Source: a beta proteobacterium AAP65
GTDB lineage: Bacteria > Pseudomonadota > Gammaproteobacteria > Burkholderiales > Burkholderiaceae_C
DNA: 32,581 bases
Direction: 5' to 3'
NCBI GenBank assembly: GCA_001295865.1
Contig: LJHW01000055.1
Coordinates: 1 to 32,581 of the forward strand
Positions 24,140 to 32,544 of the stretch are shown one piece after another; positions within the stretch are counted from its first letter, which is position 1, and every line of letters starts with the position of its first letter. The notes under the pieces are model-generated. The model was given only the letters and a program-made list of their open reading frames with translations. It did no database searches and was not told the DNA's origin. The translations under genes were made by a program, and so were the position numbers.

Positions 24140-25569
24140 CCGCAGGCGCTGGCAGCCCCCCCTCGGCCCGCGGCGCCCGAACGGCGCACTGGGCTGACAG
24201 CCTGCGCCGCATCGTGCCGCTGGCCTGGCCGGTGTTCATCGGCCAGGTGTCGGTGCTGGCCTTCGCCACCATCGACACCCTGCTCGTGGCACGCTTCGGC
24301 GCCAACGACCTGGCCGCGCTGGCGGTGGGTTCGGCGGCGTACATCACGGTCTTCATCGGCTTCATGGGCGTGCTCATGGCGCTGGCGCCCATCGTCGGCC
24401 AGCTGCACGGGGCCGGCCGCGACAGCGAAGCCGGGCACGAGGTGCACCAGGCGCTGTGGATCGCCTTTGCGCTGGCCTTGCTGGGCAGCACGCTGCTGGT
24501 CTTTCCGGCGCCCTTCCTGGCGCTGGCGCAGGCCAGCCCCGAGGTCGGCGAGAAGGTGCGCGGCTACCTGCTGGCGCTGGCCTTCTCGCTGCCGGCCTCG
24601 CTGTTGTTCACGGTGTACCGTGCCTTCAACACCGCGGTGTCGCGGCCCAAAGCCGTAATGGTGCTGCAGCTCGGCGGCCTGGCGCTGAAAGTGCCGCTGA
24701 GCACGGCGCTGGTTTTCGGCCTGCCCTCGCTGGGCCTGCCGGCCCTGGGCGTGACGGGCTGCGGCATCGCCACCGCGGTGGCGATGTGGGCGCAGGCGCT
24801 GGCGGCCTTCCTGCTGGTGCGGCGCGACCCCTACTACCAGCGCTTCGCGCTCACCGGCCGCGGCCTGCACCGGCCCGAGCGCGCGCGCCTGCTGGCCATG
24901 CTGCGCCTGGGCCTGCCCATGGGCGCGGCCATTCTGGTGGAGGTGACGGGCTTCGCCTTCATGGCCATCTTCATCGCACGGCTGGGCACCACGCCGGTGG
25001 CGGGGCACCAGATCGTCGTCAACATGGTCTCGCTGCTGTTCATGATGCCGCTGGCCCTGGGCAATGCCACGGGCACGCTGGTGGCGCAGCGCATCGGTGC
25101 GGGCGACGCGGCCGGTGCGCGCCGCCTCGGCTGGCACGGCCTGGCCTTGGGCTGCGCCATCGCGGCGGTGCTGGGCGCGACCGTGTATGTGCTGCGCGCG
25201 CCGGTGCTGGGCCTGTATTCGCAAGACACCGCCGTGCTGGCCGCGGCGCTGCCGCTGGTGGCCTGGCTGGCCGTCTTCCATGTGGCCGACGCGGCACAGA
25301 CCATCGCCGCCTTCGTGCTGCGCGCGTACAAGATCGCCACCGTGCCGGTGCTGATCTACGTGGCCGCGCTGTGGGGCGTGGGCCTGGGGGGCGGTTACCA
25401 ACTGGCCTTCAACGTCAGCGGCAAGGTGCCCGCAGCGCTGCAGGGCGCACCCGGTTATTGGGTGGCAGCCACCGCCGGGCTGGTGGTGGCCGGCGTGGCG
25501 CTGAGCGCCTTCATGCTGTGGATGATGCGCCAGCAGCGCGACGCGCAGCGGGCCGCGCTCTCAGGCTGA
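24136..25569 (+). CDS. MATE family efflux transporter
   Basis: A multidrug and toxic-compound extrusion protein of about 477 residues with twelve predicted helices. It is a cation-coupled antiporter of the NorM type in the inner membrane. Family features are the opening RRIVPLAWPVFIGQ, TLLVARFGANDLAALAVGSA, and the second-half counterpart MAIFIARLGTTPVAGHQI followed by GNATGTLVAQRIGAGD. The first usable start is TTG 24136, overlapping the previous stop in TTGA; no ATG or GTG lies before the first helix. The substrate is unknown. It converges on the sensor-kinase gene with an 11-base gap. Confidence 0.88.
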   Translation: MTAGAGSPPSARGARTAHWADSLRRIVPLAWPVFIGQVSVLAFATIDTLLVARFGANDLAALAVGSAAYITVFIGFMGVLMALAPIVGQLHGAGRDSEAGHEVHQALWIAFALALLGSTLLVFPAPFLALAQASPEVGEKVRGYLLALAFSLPASLLFTVYRAFNTAVSRPKAVMVLQLGGLALKVPLSTALVFGLPSLGLPALGVTGCGIATAVAMWAQALAAFLLVRRDPYYQRFALTGRGLHRPERARLLAMLRLGLPMGAAILVEVTGFAFMAIFIARLGTTPVAGHQIVVNMVSLLFMMPLALGNATGTLVAQRIGAGDAAGARRLGWHGLALGCAIAAVLGATVYVLRAPVLGLYSQDTAVLAAALPLVAWLAVFHVADAAQTIAAFVLRAYKIATVPVLIYVAALWGVGLGGGYQLAFNVSGKVPAALQGAPGYWVAATAGLVVAGVALSAFMLWMMRQQRDAQRAALSG

Positions 25570-25580
25570 AGCCACCCGGC

Positions 25581-26966
25581 TCAAGCGCCGGGTAGTTCGA
25601 GTACGAAGCAGCTGCCGCCGCCTTCGCGCGCCTCGCAGCGCACACGGCCGCCGTGGCGCTCGGCGATCTGCCGCACCAGGCTCAGGCCCAGGCCCACGCC
25701 ACCTTCACGTTCGGCATGGCCGGGCAGCCGGAAGAAGGCTTCGAAGATGCGCTCGCGGTAAGCCTCGGGCACGCCCGGGCCGCGGTCGCACACGCGCAGC
25801 TCGGCGCCGCCACCGGCGCGGGCACGCACCGTGGCGTCGATGTCGCTGCCGCCGTAACGGCGGGCGTTTTCCAGCAGGTTGCGCAGCGCGCGGCGCAGCA
25901 GGCGCTCGTCGCCGCGCACGCTGAGGTCTTCACCCTGCACCTGCGCGCCCACGCGCGCGGCTTCTTCGGCGGCCAGGCCGAGCAGGCCCACGGGCTCGCG
26001 CACCTCGAGTGCGGCGCTGGCGTCCAGGCGGCTGGCGAGCAGCACCTCTTCCACCAGCGCATCGAGCTCGCCAATGTTCGTCTCGATTTCCTTGCGCAAC
26101 GCGCCGCGCTGCGGCGGCGCAGCGTCTTCCAGCATGGCCACGGCCATCTTCAGGCGCGCCAGCGGTGAACGCAGCTCGTGGCTGGCGTTGGCCAGCAGGC
26201 TCTGGTGCGAACGCAGCAGCGCTTCGATGCGCGTGGCGGCGCGGTTGAAGCTGGCGCCCACGGCCGCCACCTCGTCGCGGCCGTCTTCGGCCACACGCTG
26301 GTGCAGCGCGCCGGCACCGAAGGCTTCCACGCCCTGCTTCAGCGCCTCCAGCCGGCGCGTGAGGCGGCGCACCACCGGCCAGGCACCGGCGCCCACGGCC
26401 AGAAAGAGCACCAGCAGGAAAGCCACGAGGCCCCAACCCCCGCCCACTGCCGTGGCGCCAGGCAAGCCTGGCACGGGCGGCAACCACGCCCCGCTGCGCT
26501 CGGGCGGGCGTGGCTCGCCCGGCCCGCGTGCGGCCGCGGCAGCGCGCAGGCCGCCGGCCAGACCGGCCAGGCGCGGCACCCACAGTGTGCGGCCGTCGTC
26601 CAGGCGCAGGGCCTGCACACGGCCGCCCAGGCCGCCGGGGTTCTCGGCCTCGCGGCGCAGAAAGCTGTCAGAAGCGCCGATGCGCCGGCCTTCGGCATCG
26701 TCCAGCGCCATCGGCAGGCGCAGGCGCTGCGACCACTCGCGCAACGCCTCGGTCTGCGCTTCGCGCGAGACCTCGGGCGGTGGCAGCGCCCGCTGCAGCA
26801 GTTCACCCCAGGCTTCTGCACGTTCACGAACGGCGCTCTGCATCACCTGGCGCTGCTCTTCACGCTGGCTGTCGAGGTGGCGCTGCACCACCCAACCCGA
26901 GATGCCGGCGAACAGCGCCAACACGGCCAGCACCGTGAGGTAAATGCGGACGTAGAGCGAACGCAT
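25581..26966 (-). CDS. Two-component sensor histidine kinase (CpxA/RstB-like)
   Basis: Inner-membrane sensor kinase of 461 residues. Helix 1 (about 8-28) and helix 2 (about 176-196) enclose a periplasmic domain of roughly 147 residues rich in Arg, Gly and Pro. A HAMP region follows (about 197-250), then the dimerisation/phosphoacceptor domain with His263 in NASHELRSPLARLK. The ATPase domain shows the N box NLLENARRY (N367), the G1 box DRGPGVP, the F box FEAFFRL and the G2 box GVGLGLSLV. It lies 45 bases after the response-regulator gene, and both follow a Spy/CpxP-like gene on the same strand. Envelope stress is therefore the likely signal. Confidence 0.92.
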   Translation of the reverse strand: MRSLYVRIYLTVLAVLALFAGISGWVVQRHLDSQREEQRQVMQSAVRERAEAWGELLQRALPPPEVSREAQTEALREWSQRLRLPMALDDAEGRRIGASDSFLRREAENPGGLGGRVQALRLDDGRTLWVPRLAGLAGGLRAAAAARGPGEPRPPERSGAWLPPVPGLPGATAVGGGWGLVAFLLVLFLAVGAGAWPVVRRLTRRLEALKQGVEAFGAGALHQRVAEDGRDEVAAVGASFNRAATRIEALLRSHQSLLANASHELRSPLARLKMAVAMLEDAAPPQRGALRKEIETNIGELDALVEEVLLASRLDASAALEVREPVGLLGLAAEEAARVGAQVQGEDLSVRGDERLLRRALRNLLENARRYGGSDIDATVRARAGGGAELRVCDRGPGVPEAYRERIFEAFFRLPGHAEREGGVGLGLSLVRQIAERHGGRVRCEAREGGGSCFVLELPGA

Positions 26967-27011
26967 CTCAGGCTCGGCGCATCACGCCCGGGCCGTGGGC
27001 AGCGGCGGCCT

Positions 27012-27716
27012 TCAAGCTTCGGAGTCCTGCTTCTTCGCGAAGACGTAGCCGGCGCCGCGCACCGTCAGCACACGCTTGGGGTTCTTGGGGTCGTCTTCGA
27101 TGAGGGCGCGGATGCGCGAGATGTGCACGTCGATGCTGCGGTCGAAGGCCTCCAGCGGGTGGCCCTTGAGCGCGTCCATGATCTGGTCGCGCGTGAGCAC
27201 GCGGCCGGGGCTGCGCGCCAGCACGGTCAGCAGCTCGAACTGGTGGCTGGTGAGGTCGCAGGCCTGGCCGGCCAGGCGCGCCTGGCGCGCCCCAAGGTCC
27301 ACCTCCAGGCGGCCGAAACGCAGCACCTCGTCGTCACCGGCCTCGGGCGCGGCGCGGCGCAGCAGCGCCTTCACACGCGCCAGCAGTTCACGCGGCTCGA
27401 AGGGTTTGGGCAGGTAGTCGTCGGCACCGAGTTCGAGGCCGACGATGCGGTCCATGGGCTCGCCGCGGGCGGTGAGCATCAGCAGCGGCAGGCGGCGTGT
27501 GCGGGCGTCGCTGCGCATCTCGCGCGTGAAGTCGAGGCCGTCGCCGTCGGGCAGCATCAGGTCGAGCAGCAGCGCGTCGGGCAGTGTGTGCTTCAGGCGC
27601 TCGCGGCCGGCGGCCAGCGAGCCGGCGGTCTCGACCTCGTAGCCGTTCTGGCGCAGGTAGCCGCCCACCATGTCGGTGAGGCGGGTGTCGTCGTCGATCA
27701 GGAGCAGTCGGCTCAT
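27012..27716 (-). CDS. OmpR-family response regulator (CpxR/RstA-like)
   Basis: A DNA-binding response regulator of 234 residues. The receiver domain (1-115) has the acidic pocket IDDD, the phosphoacceptor D52 in LLLDLMLPDGDG, the switch threonine in LTARG, and the conserved lysine in LPKPF. A linker leads to a winged-helix Trans_reg_C domain (about 130-228) with LTSHQFELL, the recognition-helix region FDRSIDVHISRIR, and the VRGAGYVF strand. It pairs with the sensor kinase downstream. The upstream Spy-like gene is probably one of its targets, as in CpxPRA systems, although only a single GTAAA half-site was noticed upstream of that gene. Confidence 0.93.
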   Translation of the reverse strand: MSRLLLIDDDTRLTDMVGGYLRQNGYEVETAGSLAAGRERLKHTLPDALLLDLMLPDGDGLDFTREMRSDARTRRLPLLMLTARGEPMDRIVGLELGADDYLPKPFEPRELLARVKALLRRAAPEAGDDEVLRFGRLEVDLGARQARLAGQACDLTSHQFELLTVLARSPGRVLTRDQIMDALKGHPLEAFDRSIDVHISRIRALIEDDPKNPKRVLTVRGAGYVFAKKQDSEA

Positions 27717-27793
27717 CGGCTCGTCAAGAGGGCAGCGCGGGCACCGGGCGGGCGCTCGGGCCGGGGAGGCAGGGCGTGATGCACTTCAGCATA

Positions 27794-27836
27794 GCGCCTG
27801 CGCGCCCGGGCCGGCCAGGCGCCCGGGCGCCCGGGC
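27794..27836. repeat. GC-rich inverted-repeat cluster between the Spy-like and regulator genes
   Basis: Three copies of the palindrome GCCCGGGC (27804-27811, 27821-27828, 27829-27836) are combined with a GCGCCTG / CAGGCGC stem (27794-27800 and 27816-27822). The whole would fold into a very stable RNA hairpin. No T-run follows on either strand. It may act as a processing or partial-attenuation element that separates high expression of the periplasmic protein from low expression of the two-component genes. Confidence 0.45.
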
Positions 27837-27842
27837 CCAGGT

Positions 27843-28409
27843 TCAGGTCTGGGGCTTGGTGGCGGCGGTGGGGCGGGCGCCCTTCTCGCCGCGATGCTTT
27901 TCCATCATCGCACGGCGCTGCACCATGCGGTCGGCCAGCAGCTTGCGCTGCTCGGGCGTGAGCACGCGACTGATGTCGAGCATCAGCTGCAGCTGGCGCT
28001 TGCTGGCCTGGTCGTGGCGGGCCAGCATCTGCTGGCGCAGGGCCTCGGCGGCGCGGGCGTCCACCGTGGGCTGGGCGAAGAGCGCGGCGCTCTGTTCGCG
28101 CAGCTGGCGCCCTGATTCGTGTTGCGCCCGCATCTCGGCGCGTGCCGTATCGGCCAGCTGCTTGATCTGCGCACGCTGTTCGGCGCTGGCGCTCACGGCA
28201 TCGAGCATGCGCTCGACCATGCGCGGGCTGTCCATGGCCAGGTCGGCGCCGCCGTGGCGCATGCCGTGGCGCGGGCCGTGCGGCTCACCGCCGGGCTGGG
28301 CTTGCGCGGTCTGCGCGGTGGCGGCGGCCAGGGCCAGCAGCACGGTGGCGGCCATCACCCGCAGGGCCGGGCGGGCGGTGAAAGTGGCGGCGGTGGGACG
28401 GGTGTTCAT
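27843..28409 (-). CDS. Spy/CpxP-like periplasmic protein (LTXXQ family)
   Basis: A secreted, mostly helical protein of about 188 residues. The signal peptide has a hydrophobic core MAATVLLALAAATAQ and probable cleavage after AQA near residue 37. A His/Gly-rich stretch (PHGPRHGMRHGG) follows, possibly able to bind metal. Two LTXXQ-type motifs are seen, a degenerate SASAEQ and a canonical LTPEQRKLL, in an Arg/Gln-rich helical body. ATG 28409 is preferred with GAGGA eight bases upstream; ATG 28418 is three codons earlier. The family includes the chaperone Spy and the Cpx inhibitor CpxP. The downstream regulator and kinase genes suggest the same arrangement. Confidence 0.8.
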   Translation of the reverse strand: MNTRPTAATFTARPALRVMAATVLLALAAATAQTAQAQPGGEPHGPRHGMRHGGADLAMDSPRMVERMLDAVSASAEQRAQIKQLADTARAEMRAQHESGRQLREQSAALFAQPTVDARAAEALRQQMLARHDQASKRQLQLMLDISRVLTPEQRKLLADRMVQRRAMMEKHRGEKGARPTAATKPQT

Positions 28410-28521
28410 CTGCGTCATCCTCAGGGGTTGTCGATGGGATGGACTGTGCAGGCCCGCGGTATCGCGGCTGTGCGGGGGCGGTAAAGATGTGTGTCGTGCC
28501 GCGGCGGCACGGCCGCGCGCT

Positions 28522-29487
28522 TCAGCCGCCACCGGCGGGCGCGGCGGCTTCCACCCGCACCAGGCGGCGCTGCAGTGAGAACTCGCTGATCGCGCTGCGC
28601 AGGTCCAGGCGCAGCAGCACGCCGCTGGCGCGGTCGACCACCATGGCGCCATCGACGCGCGTGGTGGTGTCGCCGCGCTGGGCATCGCCGAAGAGTTCGA
28701 GCACGATGACATCGAAGCGGCGCCCGGCCACCGTCTGCGGGCCCACGGCCACCACCTGGCCGCGCAAGCGTGCGCGGGTGAGCGCATCGCCGGCCACGCG
28801 CATCTCCCCGGCGGTCACGGCACCCAGCGTGAGCTCGCCGCGCAGCAGACGCGGCCAGCTCAAGGCGCCGTCGGGGGCCTGGGTGATGTTGCCGGCGCGG
28901 TCTTGCAGCCAGGTGCCGGCCGGGGCGGCACCGGCCGGCTTGTCGTCGGTGCGGCGGCGGTACTCGGTTTCGGTGCGGCGCAGCGCGCCGACCTGCAGCG
29001 CCCATTCGGTGGCCGGCCCCCTGGCGCGCGACCGGTCTTCATAGACCAGGCGTTCACCCAACGCGAGCGGCAGCGCGGCGGCGCGCGCGGCTGGCAGATC
29101 CACTCCCGGCGGTGGGCAGTTCTTCTGCGCGGCGGCCGACTCCAGGGCCTCGAAGCGGCCTTTCAGGCGCGCGAGCTCGGCCTGCTCCAGGCCTTCGGGC
29201 CGCAAGGCCAGCATGGCCGGCCAGAACACCGCCACGCCCATGCCGAGTGCGAGGATGTTGTTGCCGGCCCGCTCATCCACGGCCCAGGCGACGTCGGCGG
29301 CGCGCTGCTGCACGGCATCGCGCTCGTCGTCGAGACGCGCGCAATCCCAGCTGATGAACTCGGCAGGGCTGGCCGCCACGGGCGCCACGTCCACCGCGCG
29401 GGTGGCGCAGCCGCCCAGCAGCGCGAGCGCCAAGGCCGCGGCGAGGGCCTGGGGTGCAGGGTGGCGGGTGGGTTGGGGGGCACGCAT
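28522..29487 (-). CDS. Hypothetical lipoprotein
   Basis: A 321-residue predicted lipoprotein that I do not recognise by name. The signal peptide ends in a lipobox LLGGC (Cys27). The mature part opens with WDCARLDDERDAVQQRAADVAWAV, a helical stretch. A hydrophobic segment follows, NNILALGMGVAVFWPAMLAL (about 75-94), and then a helix ending near KNCPPP. This first half resembles small membrane-associated lipoproteins common in Proteobacteria. The second half (about 150-315) is rich in beta-forming residues, including VDGAMVVDRASGVLLRLDLR, and has no assigned family. ATG 29487 is the only start before the signal sequence; the open frame further upstream runs through the tRNA gene and is not real. 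It lies just downstream of tRNA-Ser on the same strand. Confidence 0.75.
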   Translation of the reverse strand: MRAPQPTRHPAPQALAAALALALLGGCATRAVDVAPVAASPAEFISWDCARLDDERDAVQQRAADVAWAVDERAGNNILALGMGVAVFWPAMLALRPEGLEQAELARLKGRFEALESAAAQKNCPPPGVDLPAARAAALPLALGERLVYEDRSRARGPATEWALQVGALRRTETEYRRRTDDKPAGAAPAGTWLQDRAGNITQAPDGALSWPRLLRGELTLGAVTAGEMRVAGDALTRARLRGQVVAVGPQTVAGRRFDVIVLELFGDAQRGDTTTRVDGAMVVDRASGVLLRLDLRSAISEFSLQRRLVRVEAAAPAGGG

Positions 29488-29534
29488 CAGAAAGCGGATT
29501 CTGCAGCGGCGGGCCCTGAGGGCCAAAAGGTCAC

Positions 29535-29626
29535 TGGCGGAGAGAGAGGGATTCGAACCCTCGGTACTGGAGGACCAGTACGCCGGATTTCGAATCCGGT
29601 GCATTCGACCACTCTGCCATCTCTCC
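29535..29626 (-). tRNA. tRNA-Ser (anticodon CGA)
   Basis: A class II tRNA on the minus strand, 92 nt including an encoded CCA end (29535-29537). The acceptor stem GGAGAGA pairs with TCTCTCC, and the discriminator is G. The anticodon stem is CCGGA / TCCGG with loop TTCGAAA, giving anticodon CGA for UCG codons. A long variable arm (GTACTGG-TCCT-CCAGTAC) and the T-arm GAGGG-TTCGAAT-CCCTC are present. It lies about 90 bases downstream of serS on the same strand. Confidence 0.97.
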
Positions 29627-29717
29627 GATGTTCTTGGGCTGGCGGGGCCGCCGGCCTGTGGTCTCGCATCAAGCGAAGCCGCGCATTCTAGCGCAGGCCT
29701 CGCCCCTGCAGCCCGCT

Positions 29718-31016
29718 TCAAGCGGCGCGCAGCACCTCGGCACCGCCGATGTAGGGCCGCAGTGCGGCCGGAATGCGCACCGAACCGTCGGCCTGCTGGT
29801 GGTTTTCCAGCACCGCCACCAACGCGCGGCCGACCGCCAGGCCGCTGCCGTTGAGGGTGTGCACGAACTCGGTCTTGCCGCTGGCGTTGCGGAAACGCGC
29901 CTGCATGCGCCGCGCCTGGAAATCACCGCAGTTGCTGCAGCTGCTGATCTCGCGGTAGGTGTTCTGCGCCGGCAGCCACACCTCCAGGTCGTAGGTCTTC
30001 TGGCTGCCGAAACCCATGTCGCCGGTGCACAGCAGCACCACGCGGTAGGGCAGCTCCAGCGCCTGCAGCACGGCCTCGGCATGGCCCACCATCTGCTCCA
30101 GCGCCGCGGCACTGGTCTCGGGCGTGGTGACCTGCACCATCTCCACCTTGTCGAATTGGTGCTGGCGGATCAAGCCGCGCGTGTCGCGCCCGGCGCTGCC
30201 CGCTTCGCTGCGGAAACAGGGGCTGTGCGCTGTCAGCTTGATGGGCAGTGCTTCCGCTTCCAGGATGCGCTCGCGCACGCTGTTGGTGAGGCTGATCTCG
30301 CTGGTGCTGATGAGGTACTGCTCGGTCTGCGTCTCGTCACCACCGCGGCTGACCCAGAACATGTCTTCCTTGAACTTGGGCAGCTGGCCCGTGCCTTCCA
30401 GCACCTCGCGGTTGACGATGTAGGGCGTGTAGCACTCGGTGTAGCCGTGCTCCAGCGTCTGCTTGTCCAGCATGAACTGCGCGAGTGCGCGGTGCAGCCG
30501 CGCCATGGGCCCGCGCAGGAAGGTGAAACGGCTGCCGCTGAGCAGTGCGCCGGTCTCGAAGTCCATGCCCAGCGCGGCGCCGATGTCGACGTGGTCGCGC
30601 GGCGTGAAGTCGTAGCTGCCAGGGGTGCCCCAGCGGCGCTGCTCGACGTTGCCGTGTTCATCGGCGCCCTCGGGCACATCGGCCTGCGGCAGGTTGGGCA
30701 GGCCCTGCTGCAGCGCCAGCAGTTCGGCCTGCAGTTGATCCAGCCGATCGGCACCGGCCTTCAGGCGGTCGGCGATGCCGGCCACCTCGGCCATCAGCGC
30801 CGTCGTGTCTTCGCCCTTGCCCTTGCGCATGCCGATCTGCTTGCTGGCGGCGTTGCGCTGGGCCTGCAGCTGTTCGGTTTCGGTCTGGATGGCCTTGCGC
30901 TCGGCTTCCAGCGCGCTGTAGCGCGCCACGTCGAGGTAGGGCTGGGGGTTCTTGCGGCGCTGCAGTTGCGCCACCACGGTGTCGAGCTCGCGGCGCAGCA
31001 GGTTGGGGTCGAGCAT
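29718..31016 (-). CDS. serS: Seryl-tRNA synthetase
   Basis: A class II aminoacyl-tRNA synthetase of 432 residues (usual about 425-435) that charges tRNA-Ser and tRNA-Sec. The N-terminal antiparallel coiled coil (about 25-105) that grips the long variable arm is visible as heptad-like Leu/Ala/Glu runs. The catalytic core has motif 2 around FRSEAGSAGRDTRGLIRQHQF and motif 3 GSGLAVGRALVAVLEN, plus EISSCSNCGDFQARR. ATG 31016 has an AAGGA site. It is followed on the same strand by a tRNA-Ser gene. The upstream neighbour ispH ends in its own terminator, so serS is probably separately transcribed. Confidence 0.97.
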   Translation of the reverse strand: MLDPNLLRRELDTVVAQLQRRKNPQPYLDVARYSALEAERKAIQTETEQLQAQRNAASKQIGMRKGKGEDTTALMAEVAGIADRLKAGADRLDQLQAELLALQQGLPNLPQADVPEGADEHGNVEQRRWGTPGSYDFTPRDHVDIGAALGMDFETGALLSGSRFTFLRGPMARLHRALAQFMLDKQTLEHGYTECYTPYIVNREVLEGTGQLPKFKEDMFWVSRGGDETQTEQYLISTSEISLTNSVRERILEAEALPIKLTAHSPCFRSEAGSAGRDTRGLIRQHQFDKVEMVQVTTPETSAAALEQMVGHAEAVLQALELPYRVVLLCTGDMGFGSQKTYDLEVWLPAQNTYREISSCSNCGDFQARRMQARFRNASGKTEFVHTLNGSGLAVGRALVAVLENHQQADGSVRIPAALRPYIGGAEVLRAA

Positions 31017-31065
31017 GGCGATGTCCTTGAATGCTGGGGTATGTGTGCGTGGGGTTCGGCACGAG

Positions 31066-31090
31066 AAAACGGCGCCTGCGGGGCGCCGTT
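31066..31090 (-). terminator. Rho-independent terminator after ispH
   Basis: On the minus strand the 9-bp stem AACGGCGCC / GGCGCCGTT (31082-31090 and 31068-31076) with a 5-nt loop is followed by a T-run, TTTT, formed by the end of the stem and the next two bases (31069 to 31066). It lies about 30 bases after the ispH stop and about 50 bases before the serS start. Confidence 0.8.
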
Positions 31091-31120
31091 GTCATGCCAG
31101 GGGCAAGGCAGCGGCGGCCG

Positions 31121-32092
31121 TCAGGATCGGGAAACCGGAATCTCAGCCATGCTGCGGTGGCCCAGCCCACGCGGCAGCGGGAAGTGCACGTCTTCCACCA
31201 CGCCGTCCATGTTGCGGATGCTGGTGGCGCCGAACTCGCGCAGGCGGTCGATGACGGCCTGCACCAGCACATCGGGCGCGCTGGCGCCGGCCGTCAGGCC
31301 CACACGCTGGCGGCCTTCGAACCAGGCTTCCTGCAGGTCTTGCGCGCCTTCGACCATGTGCGCCTCGGTGCCCAGGCGCTCGGCCAGCTCACGCAGGCGG
31401 TTGCTGTTGCTGCTGGTGGGGCTGCCCACCACGATGACGACGTCCACCTTCGGCGCCAGCACCTTCACGGCGTCTTGCCGGTTCTGCGTGGCGTAGCAGA
31501 TGTCCTGCTTCTTGGGCTCACGCACATGCGGGAAGAAACGCTTCACCTCGGCCAGGATGGCCGCGGCGTCGTCCACGCTCAGCGTGGTCTGCGTCACCAC
31601 CGCGAGCTTGTCGCCACGCGGCTTCACCTTTTCAACATCGGGCACGTCTTCCACGAGGTAGATGCCCTCGCTGAGCTGGCCCATGGTGCCTTCCACCTCG
31701 GGGTGACCCTTGTGGCCGATCATGATGAACTCGAAGCCCTCTTTCGCGAGCTTGGCCACCTCCACGTGCACCTTGGTCACCAGCGGGCAGGTGGCATCAA
31801 ACACCTGGAAGCCGCGCTGCGCCGCTTCCACACGCACGGCCTTGCTCACGCCGTGGGCGCTGAACACCAGCGTGGCGCCGGGCGGCACGTCGGCCAGGTC
31901 TTCGATGAAGATGGCGCCCTTGGCCTTGAGGTCGTTCACCACGTAGGTGTTGTGCACGATCTCGTGGCGCACGTAGATCGGGCGGCCGAACTTCAGCAAC
32001 GCGCGTTCGACGATCTCGATGGCGCGGTCCACGCCCGCGCAGAAGCCGCGCGGTTCGGCCAGCAGCACTTCGCCGTTTTTGTCGGTGATCAC
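31121..32092 (-). CDS. ispH: 4-hydroxy-3-methylbut-2-enyl diphosphate reductase
   Basis: The last enzyme of the MEP isoprenoid pathway, 323 residues; it reduces HMBPP to IPP and DMAPP with an iron-sulfur cluster. The three cluster cysteines are C18 (EPRGFCAGV), C102 (DATCPLV) and C199 (DICYATQNR). The substrate-binding HEIVHNTYVV, GHKGHPEVEGT with Glu132, and SPTSSNSNRL are all present, as is TAGASAPD near the C-terminus. The start is GTG 32092, overlapping the fkpB stop in GTGA, so the pair is translationally coupled. The fkpB-ispH arrangement is conserved in many Proteobacteria, including E. coli. Confidence 0.97.
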   Translation of the reverse strand: MITDKNGEVLLAEPRGFCAGVDRAIEIVERALLKFGRPIYVRHEIVHNTYVVNDLKAKGAIFIEDLADVPPGATLVFSAHGVSKAVRVEAAQRGFQVFDATCPLVTKVHVEVAKLAKEGFEFIMIGHKGHPEVEGTMGQLSEGIYLVEDVPDVEKVKPRGDKLAVVTQTTLSVDDAAAILAEVKRFFPHVREPKKQDICYATQNRQDAVKVLAPKVDVVIVVGSPTSSNSNRLRELAERLGTEAHMVEGAQDLQEAWFEGRQRVGLTAGASAPDVLVQAVIDRLREFGATSIRNMDGVVEDVHFPLPRGLGHRSMAEIPVSRS

Positions 32093-32544
32093 AGCACCCC
32101 CAGCAGTTTCACCTCGAAGCGCACGGGCTGGCCGGCGAGCGGGTGGTTGAAATCAAAAAGCAGCCAGGGCTCAGCGCCCGTGCTGCCGGTCTCGCGCACG
32201 ACGCCGGCATAACTGCCCTGGCCGTCGGGTGTGGGGAACTCCACCACGTCGCCCACCTGGTACTCGGCATCGGGCTCGCCCAGCTGGTGCAGCAGGCTCA
32301 GCTTCACGCGCTGCAGCATCTCGGGGTTGCGCGGGCCGAAGGCGGCGCCGGCCGGCAGCTCGAACTGCGTGTGTGCGCCCTCGGCCAGGCCGAGCAGGCG
32401 CTCCTCGATGGCCGGCGCGAGCTGGCCCGTGCCCAGCGACAGCGTGGCGGGCTTGTCGTCGAAGGTGTTGACCACGGTGGCGCCGTCGGGGCCCGACAGG
32501 CGGTAGTGCAGGGTCAGGAAAGAGCCGGGCTGGACGAGGTTCAA
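32089..32544 (-). CDS. fkpB: FKBP-type peptidyl-prolyl isomerase (FkpB/SlpA)
   Basis: A cytoplasmic SlyD-like FKBP isomerase and chaperone of at least 151 residues. The FKBP core is split by an insert-in-flap domain: FLTLHYRLSGPDG, VNTFDDKPATLSLGTGQLAPAIEERLLGL and EGAHTQFELPAGAAFG, then the inserted region, then the return LLFDFNHPLAGQPVRFEV. The first start inside the window is TTG 32544. The frame stays open to the window edge with no ATG or GTG, so the true start may lie further upstream. It is coupled to ispH by a 4-base overlap. Confidence 0.9.
   Translation of the reverse strand: MNLVQPGSFLTLHYRLSGPDGATVVNTFDDKPATLSLGTGQLAPAIEERLLGLAEGAHTQFELPAGAAFGPRNPEMLQRVKLSLLHQLGEPDAEYQVGDVVEFPTPDGQGSYAGVVRETGSTGAEPWLLFDFNHPLAGQPVRFEVKLLGVL

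Noticed and set aside
25574..25593. Inverted repeat ACCCGGC / GCCGGGT at the convergent MATE and kinase 3' ends, as a bidirectional terminator
   Set aside because: The stem is followed by no T-run on either strand and overlaps the last codons of the kinase gene, so the evidence is too weak to call a terminator.
28522..29721. Longer version of the hypothetical lipoprotein frame starting at 29721
   Set aside because: The upstream part reads through the tRNA-Ser gene. The signal peptide begins at 29487.
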